In this document: positions 59,894 through 64,000 of the stretch, piece after piece
Position numbering within the stretch: position 1 is the stretch's first letter
How the letters are laid out: each line of letters opens with the position of its first letter
Assembly: GCF_000684975.1 (NCBI RefSeq)
Contig: NZ_BAXZ01000019.1
Coordinates: forward strand, 1-64,000
Reading direction: 5' to 3'
Length of the DNA stretch: 64,000 bases
Source: Paraburkholderia acidipaludis NBRC 101816
Lineage (GTDB): Bacteria; Pseudomonadota; Gammaproteobacteria; Burkholderiales; Burkholderiaceae
Program-made: the position numbers and the translations under genes
Notes under the pieces: model-generated
The model's input: the letters and a program-made list of their open reading frames with translations, nothing else
What the model was told of the DNA's origin: nothing
The model's database searches: none

Positions 59894-61096
59894 TCAGACC
59901 ACCGTTTCCCGCTCGGGCGTGGCCGTGATCTTGTGGATCGACAGATCCGCGCCGTTGTACTCCTCTTCCTGGTCGATGCGCAGGCCGACGGTCAGCTTGA
60001 GCGCACCGTAGACAATGGTGCCGCCCAGCGTGGCCACCACGATGCCGCCCACGGTCCCGACCGCTTGCGCCCAGAACGACACGCCGCCCATCCCGCCTGC
60101 CCAGTGCATGCCGAAGATGCCGGCGGCGATGCCGCCCCAGGCGCCGCACAGGCCGTGCAGAGGCCAGACGCCGAGCACGTCGTCGATGCGCCAGCGATTT
60201 TGCACGCAGGTGAACATCGTCACGAACAGCACGCCCGCCACCGCGCCCGTCACGAGCGCGCCCAGCGGATGCATGAGGTCCGAGCCCGCGCACACGGCCA
60301 CGAGGCCGGCCAGCGGGCCGTTATAGGTGAAGCCCGGGTCGTTGCGGCCCGCGAGCCAGGCGGAGAGCGTGCCGCCCACCATCGCCATGAGCGAGTTGAC
60401 GGCCACGAGGCCGCTGATCTTGTCGATGCTCTGCGCGCTCATCACGTTGAAGCCGAACCAGCCCACCGCGAGCACCCAGGCGCCGAGCGCGAGGAACGGA
60501 ATATTCGAGGGCGGATGCGCGGCGACACGCCCGTCGCGCGTGTAGCGCCCGTGCCGCGCGCCGAGCAGAACCACGGCCGGCAGCGCGACCCAGCCGCCGA
60601 ACGCGTGCACGACCACCGACCCCGCGAAGTCGTGGAACGGCGCGCCGAACCAGTGCGTGAGCGCGTCCTGGATGCCGAACCGCCCGTTCCAGACAATGCC
60701 CTCGAAGAACGGGTAGATGAAGCCGACGATCACGAAGGTCGCGAAGAGCTGCGGATTGAACTTCGAGCGCTCGGCAATACCGCCCGAGACGATTGCGGGG
60801 ATGGCCGCCGCGAAGGTGAGCAGGAAGAAGAAGCGCACGAGGGCATAGCCGTTGTGCTGGGCGAGCACGTCGGCGCTGGCGAAGAACTGCACGCCGTAGG
60901 CGATCGTGTAGCCGATGAAGAAGTACGCGATCGTGGAAACCGAGAAGTCCACGAGAATCTTCACGAGCGCGTTGACCTGGTTCTTCTTGCGCACCGTGCC
61001 GAGTTCGAGGAACGCGAAGCCCGCGTGCATCGCAAGCACCATGGCGGCGCCCAGCAACAGGAAGAGCGTGTCGGTGCCGGTCTTGAGAGTGTCCAT
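59894..61096 (-). CDS. amtB: Ammonium transporter AmtB
   Basis: A 400-residue inner-membrane ammonium channel of the Amt/MEP/Rh family, with eleven expected helices. Signature features include LGAAMVLAMHAGFAFLELG, FAGSVVVHAFGGWVALPA (pore His) and WPLHGLCGAWGGIAAGIFGM (second pore His). The start at ATG 61096 is chosen because a sigma-54 promoter lies at 61140-61154, which would fall inside the longer frame that runs to 61186. A glnK (PII) gene, the usual partner, is not adjacent, which suggests a second, unlinked amt gene. Expression would be nitrogen-controlled. Confidence 0.93.
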   Translation of the reverse strand: MDTLKTGTDTLFLLLGAAMVLAMHAGFAFLELGTVRKKNQVNALVKILVDFSVSTIAYFFIGYTIAYGVQFFASADVLAQHNGYALVRFFFLLTFAAAIPAIVSGGIAERSKFNPQLFATFVIVGFIYPFFEGIVWNGRFGIQDALTHWFGAPFHDFAGSVVVHAFGGWVALPAVVLLGARHGRYTRDGRVAAHPPSNIPFLALGAWVLAVGWFGFNVMSAQSIDKISGLVAVNSLMAMVGGTLSAWLAGRNDPGFTYNGPLAGLVAVCAGSDLMHPLGALVTGAVAGVLFVTMFTCVQNRWRIDDVLGVWPLHGLCGAWGGIAAGIFGMHWAGGMGGVSFWAQAVGTVGGIVVATLGGTIVYGALKLTVGLRIDQEEEYNGADLSIHKITATPERETVV

Positions 61097-61139
61097 CTTG
61101 ATGACGTGTCGTGATTGCCCAAAAAGAGCGCATCCATGA

Positions 61140-61154
61140 GCAAGATGCGGGCCA
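61140..61154 (-). promoter_or_regulatory. Sigma-54 (RpoN) promoter of amtB
   Basis: On the minus strand, TGGCCCGCATCTTGC matches TGGCAC-N5-TTGC, with the invariant GG and GC separated by ten bases. It lies 43 bp before the amtB ATG, so the transcript would have a leader of about 30 bases. amtB genes are classic NtrC/sigma-54 targets. Confidence 0.75.
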
Positions 61155-61299
61155 GCGGCGCGCCAAAGCGGTGAATCAAGCGCCACGGCGGGTCATTCGG
61201 CGGCTTCGCGCCGGTGCGCGGGTGCACCGCGTCGGGCGAAACGCGCCGGCGCATGTTCGAGTACGGTGCGGGCGCGATGCTTTCGTGCGTGGCGCTTTC

Positions 61300-61314
61300 G
61301 CACAATTTATGTGC
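61300..61314 (-). promoter_or_regulatory. Candidate NtrC enhancer site upstream of amtB
   Basis: GCACAATTTATGTGC is a perfect inverted repeat of GCAC and GTGC with seven bases between, the spacing of NtrC sites (GCAC-N7-GTGC). It is about 145 bp upstream of the sigma-54 promoter. The flanking C/G of the full consensus is absent. Confidence 0.5.
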
Positions 61315-61537
61315 TCATGCTCGAAGATGGGGAAATCGGGCGCCAATTCGGGGAGATTTATTCGGTTTTGCTTTCTGTCCCGCGGCGGTGTCAGCGAGTC
61401 GAAATCGGCCGGCGCCGGCGCCCGCATCTGGCGCGAGGCGGCGCGTATCGGCTCGGGGAACATGCGAAATGTCCCTCGCGCACAAACGCCGACATAATGG
61501 CTGAATCGATCTATCTCGTCGTCCGATACGCCACCGC
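61315..61537. other. Remaining divergent region between amtB and the kinase gene
   Basis: About 220 bp, GC-rich, without a supportable gene. It should hold the promoter of the histidine kinase. A sequence like TAATGG near 61495 might be part of it, but nothing is firm. Confidence 0.3.
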
Positions 61538-63199
61538 ATGCGACTAACGACCAAAGGGCTGCTGCTGATCGCGATTCCCGCGGTCTTCGAACTGACGCTG
61601 CTGCTCGGCATCGTCCGGGCGCAGAGCGACGCCGAGGCCGCCGAAAGCTGGAGCCAGCACAGCCAGGACGCGCTGGCCCAGGCCGGTCGCGTGCTCGAGC
61701 CCGTGCTGATCGAATCGGTGCAATTGCGCGGCGCCGTGGCGGCCGGCGATGCGGCGTTCACGACGCCGCTGTCCACGTGGGTGGAGGTCGACGAGCGCAT
61801 CGACCGGCTCGTCGACCTCGTCGCCGACAATCCCGGCCAGGTCGAGCGCGCGGTCCGGATTCGCCAGGCGGTGCAGAACTACCGGCATTGGTCGGAACGG
61901 GTTCAGGATCTGCTGCACGAGAAGCGCAGCGGCGAGCTGGTCGACCACTTCCGCGAGCTGACCGATGCCGACGTGCTCGATCGCGTGCGTGCGCAGATCA
62001 CGGCGTTCCAGACCGAGGAGCGCCGGCTCGACGTCTTGCGCGTCACGGCCGCCGAGGAGGCGCGCGCGCAGCAGCAGACGCTCGTGATGACGGCGGTGAC
62101 CGGCTCGATTGCGTTCGTCGCGCTGGCGGTGTGGCTCTTTACGCGCGGCGTGCGCGGACGGCTCCTCGCGCTATCGGACAACGCCAACCGTCTCGCGGGC
62201 AACGAGCCGCTGGCGCCGCTTACCGTCGGCAACGACGAGATTGCGCGGCTCGACCTGACGCTGCATCAGATCGGCCAGCGGCTCATCGAGGCCGAACGCG
62301 CGCGGCTTGGCTTCCAGGCGGACCTCGCGCGCCGCGCGGAGCAACTCGCGCAGATCAACGAGAACCTGCGTCAGCAGACCCAGGAAAACGAGATGTTCAT
62401 TCACAGCGTTTCGCACGACCTGCGTGCGCCGCTCGTGAATCTGCAGGGTTTTTCGCGCGAGCTGAACCATGCCTGCGACGACCTGCGCGCGCTCGTTGCG
62501 CGCTCGGCGCTGACGCCCGAAGCGCGCACCGAAGTGGAACGGATCATCGAGGCGGACATTGGCGAGGCGCTGCGCTATCTGCAGACTGCCGTGCTGCGGG
62601 CCTCGCACATCATCGACGCGCTCTTGCGCCTCGCCCGCGTGGGGCGCGTGGAGTACCGCAGTCAGCGCGTCAACGTGCGGGAGCTCGTGCAGCGCGTGGT
62701 GGACGCCATGCACGGGTCGATCCGCGCCCGCGCCGCGACCGTGAGCGTGCGGCCGCTGCCGGCGGTGTGGGGCGATCCGACAGCGCTCGAGCAGGTCTTC
62801 GCGAATCTGATTGGCAATGCGCTCAACTACCTCGATCCCGCGCGCGAGGGCAAGGTCGAGATCGGGACGGCCCCGGCGCCGCCCGGCGTGGAATCGCTGC
62901 AGATTTTTTACGTGCGCGATAACGGGCTTGGCATTCCCGAAGTCGCATTGCCGCGCCTCTTTCAGGCGTTCCAGCGCATGCACGGCCATGTCGCGCCAGG
63001 CGAGGGTATTGGGCTCGCGCTCGTGCGGCGCATGGTCGAGCGCCACGGCGGGCGCGTGTGGGTGGAATCGCGCGAGGGCGAGGGCACGACGTTCTATCTT
63101 TCGCTGCCCGACGCGCTGGCGCCGGTGCCGCCCGCGCCGGGCGAGGCGGCCATGCCGGCCGCTGCCGGTGGCCGCGAGGCTACCCGCGTGACCGGTTAG
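61538..63199 (+). CDS. Orphan sensor histidine kinase with CHASE3-like domain
   Basis: A 553-residue membrane sensor kinase. An N-terminal membrane helix (about residues 8-26), a periplasmic CHASE3-like helical domain (about 30-175), a second helix (about 180-203) and a HAMP linker precede a coiled coil. The phosphoacceptor is His293 in SVSHDLRAPL; the ATPase domain has LIGNALNYLD (N box), RDNGLGIP (G1) and GEGIGLALV (G2). All catalytic boxes are intact. This resembles bacteriophytochrome-like CHASE3 kinases that often lack linked regulators. No response regulator is adjacent. The stop overlaps the convergent small membrane gene by 4 bp. Confidence 0.92.
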   Translation: MRLTTKGLLLIAIPAVFELTLLLGIVRAQSDAEAAESWSQHSQDALAQAGRVLEPVLIESVQLRGAVAAGDAAFTTPLSTWVEVDERIDRLVDLVADNPGQVERAVRIRQAVQNYRHWSERVQDLLHEKRSGELVDHFRELTDADVLDRVRAQITAFQTEERRLDVLRVTAAEEARAQQQTLVMTAVTGSIAFVALAVWLFTRGVRGRLLALSDNANRLAGNEPLAPLTVGNDEIARLDLTLHQIGQRLIEAERARLGFQADLARRAEQLAQINENLRQQTQENEMFIHSVSHDLRAPLVNLQGFSRELNHACDDLRALVARSALTPEARTEVERIIEADIGEALRYLQTAVLRASHIIDALLRLARVGRVEYRSQRVNVRELVQRVVDAMHGSIRARAATVSVRPLPAVWGDPTALEQVFANLIGNALNYLDPAREGKVEIGTAPAPPGVESLQIFYVRDNGLGIPEVALPRLFQAFQRMHGHVAPGEGIGLALVRRMVERHGGRVWVESREGEGTTFYLSLPDALAPVPPAPGEAAMPAAAGGREATRVTG

Positions 63200-63540
63200 C
63201 GCGACAGCCCGTGGCCCGAGCCGAAGATACGGCGTGCGCGCAGCAGGCGGCGGCCGCGAATCGACCAGACGCTGCCCGCAACGATGAGCATGAGCGCGAG
63301 ACCCAGCACGGCGCGCGGGTCGAGGTGCAGGCCGAGGGGCGCGCCGCCCGGCGCAAGGAAGCTGCGCGCGAGCACGAGCAGGGCGCCCCAGAATGCGATT
63401 GCGGCCTGCACGACGAGCCGCGTGCCCGCGCGGTATCGCATGCGGTCGACGAAAGTCGCGCGACGATGCGTGCGCGAGCAAAAAAAAGCGATCGCCAGCA
63501 ACGCGATCGCGAGAAGCACAATCCAGTCAGTCAGGTCCAT
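63196..63540 (-). CDS. Small membrane protein, unknown
   Basis: A 114-residue protein. The first 21 residues (MDLTDWIVLLAIALLAIAFF) form a membrane helix or signal anchor, followed by a basic segment and two more hydrophobic stretches (about 43-62 and 75-92). It ends in a basic tail. The ATG at 63540 follows AGGGG; the frame to 63603 has no better start. I recognise no family. Convergent with the kinase, overlapping by 4 bp. Confidence 0.6.
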   Translation of the reverse strand: MDLTDWIVLLAIALLAIAFFCSRTHRRATFVDRMRYRAGTRLVVQAAIAFWGALLVLARSFLAPGGAPLGLHLDPRAVLGLALMLIVAGSVWSIRGRRLLRARRIFGSGHGLSR

Positions 63541-63671
63541 CACAACTACCCCTAAAACAATGAAGTACTTTAGAGGGCGGTGATATCGGACGATATAGGA
63601 CACGTCTCAAAGACTAACCAAACGGCATCCTGATCAGTTATCGCGGCGTATGCCGTTGCGGCCCGCGCACC

Positions 63672-64000
63672 TCACGGCTCGATGCGGGTGCCAAGCAGAA
63701 CCAGGAACTGCCGCAGCCACTCCGGATGCGCGGGCCACGCCGGGGCGGTGACGAAGGGCGCGTCGGTCACGGCGCTGTCGATCGGAATGTCGGCGTATTC
63801 GCCGCCTGCGAGGCGCACTTCGGGCGCGCAGGCGGGATAGGCCGAAATGCGCCGGCCGCGAATCACTTCGGCGGCGGCAAGGAGCTGTGCGGCGTGGCAG
63901 ATGGCCGCAATCGGCTTGTTCGCGCCCGCGAAGTGGCGTACAAGCTCGATCACCTTGGGATCGAGCCGCAGATATTCGGGCGCACGGCCGCCTGCGATGG
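63672..64000 (-). CDS. DJ-1/PfpI family protein, C-terminal part (cut by window edge)
   Basis: About 109 visible residues of a DJ-1/PfpI-fold protein; the 5' part continues past the right edge. The nucleophile elbow is AAICHAAQLL (Cys in ICHA), preceded by AGGRAPEYLRLDPKVIELVR read from the edge. The family includes proteases, glyoxalases and hydratases; the short GxCH-type elbow does not settle which. The GTG at 63953 is internal and is not a start. The window cut prevents naming it further. Confidence 0.85.
   Translation of the reverse strand, partial: IAGGRAPEYLRLDPKVIELVRHFAGANKPIAAICHAAQLLAAAEVIRGRRISAYPACAPEVRLAGGEYADIPIDSAVTDAPFVTAPAWPAHPEWLRQFLVLLGTRIEP

Noticed and set aside
61213..61230. 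GGTGC/GCACC inverted repeat upstream of amtB as an NtrC site
   Set aside because: The half-sites are in the opposite orientation to the NtrC consensus GCACC...GGTGC.
1..64000. CRISPR arrays, tRNA or rRNA genes, transposases and phage modules
   Set aside because: Looked for direct-repeat arrays, tRNA-like CCA cloverleaf ends and transposase or integrase motifs; none found.

Overview
The window is about 64 kb of GC-rich, densely coding DNA. Gene content and protein style point to a beta-proteobacterium of the Burkholderiaceae (Burkholderia, Paraburkholderia or Caballeronia), probably a secondary chromosome or accessory-rich part of the main one. This placement rests on recognised families: hut, a Pseudomonas-type aot/argR/ast arginine system, hopanoid tail genes, an MdtABC-type RND pump and an alcaligin-type siderophore locus. 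I saw no rRNA, tRNA, CRISPR array, insertion sequence or prophage.

Layout. 1-2.2 kb: the 3' end of hutH, hutC and a C1-repressor-like HTH/coiled-coil protein. 2.3-12.5 kb: single metabolic genes (secreted DUF3857/transglutaminase protein, branched-chain amino-acid-type binding protein, pdxY, glgC-glgA, secreted alpha/beta hydrolase, luciferase-like oxidoreductase). 13.1-17.9 kb: a translationally coupled hopanoid side-chain operon hpnI-hpnJ-hpnK-hpnL, followed by a BamE/OmlA-like lipoprotein and a patatin-like lipase. 19.7-20.4 kb: a mazEF toxin-antitoxin pair with a striking palindromic operator. 20.7-32.8 kb: a complete arginine uptake and degradation island (ABC permeases and ATPase, the AraC/GlxA-type ArgR, astC-aruF-aruG-astD-astB-astE, then a periplasmic arginine-type binding protein), closed by a strong terminator.

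33-39.6 kb: a signalling cluster of two EAL-HDOD proteins flanking an HDOD-GAF protein and a PAS-GGDEF-EAL protein. 39.7-41.4 kb: a periplasmic peroxiredoxin, a small membrane protein and a HigBA-like pair whose toxin looks truncated. 41.5-49.2 kb: the mdtABC RND efflux operon without an outer-membrane factor. 49.6-50.9 kb: an IclR regulator and, beyond it, a structured intergenic stretch ending in a textbook terminator, a candidate small RNA.

51-59.8 kb: a hydroxamate siderophore locus of the NRPS-independent kind (N-hydroxylase, MFS exporter, acyltransferase, IucA/IucC synthetase, FhuF-like ferric reductase) facing a TonB-dependent receptor. The two divergent arms carry nearly identical Fur-box-like sites. 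59.9-61.3 kb: an amtB ammonium transporter with a clear sigma-54 promoter and a possible NtrC site. 61.5-64 kb: an orphan CHASE3-type histidine kinase, a small membrane protein and a DJ-1/PfpI protein cut by the right edge.

The window is mostly recognisable biology. I did not find a clearly new multi-gene system. The best leads are regulatory and structural: the candidate small RNA, the double mazEF operator, the disrupted HigB-like toxin next to an intact antitoxin, the low-complexity insertion in MdtC and the EAL-HDOD cluster.
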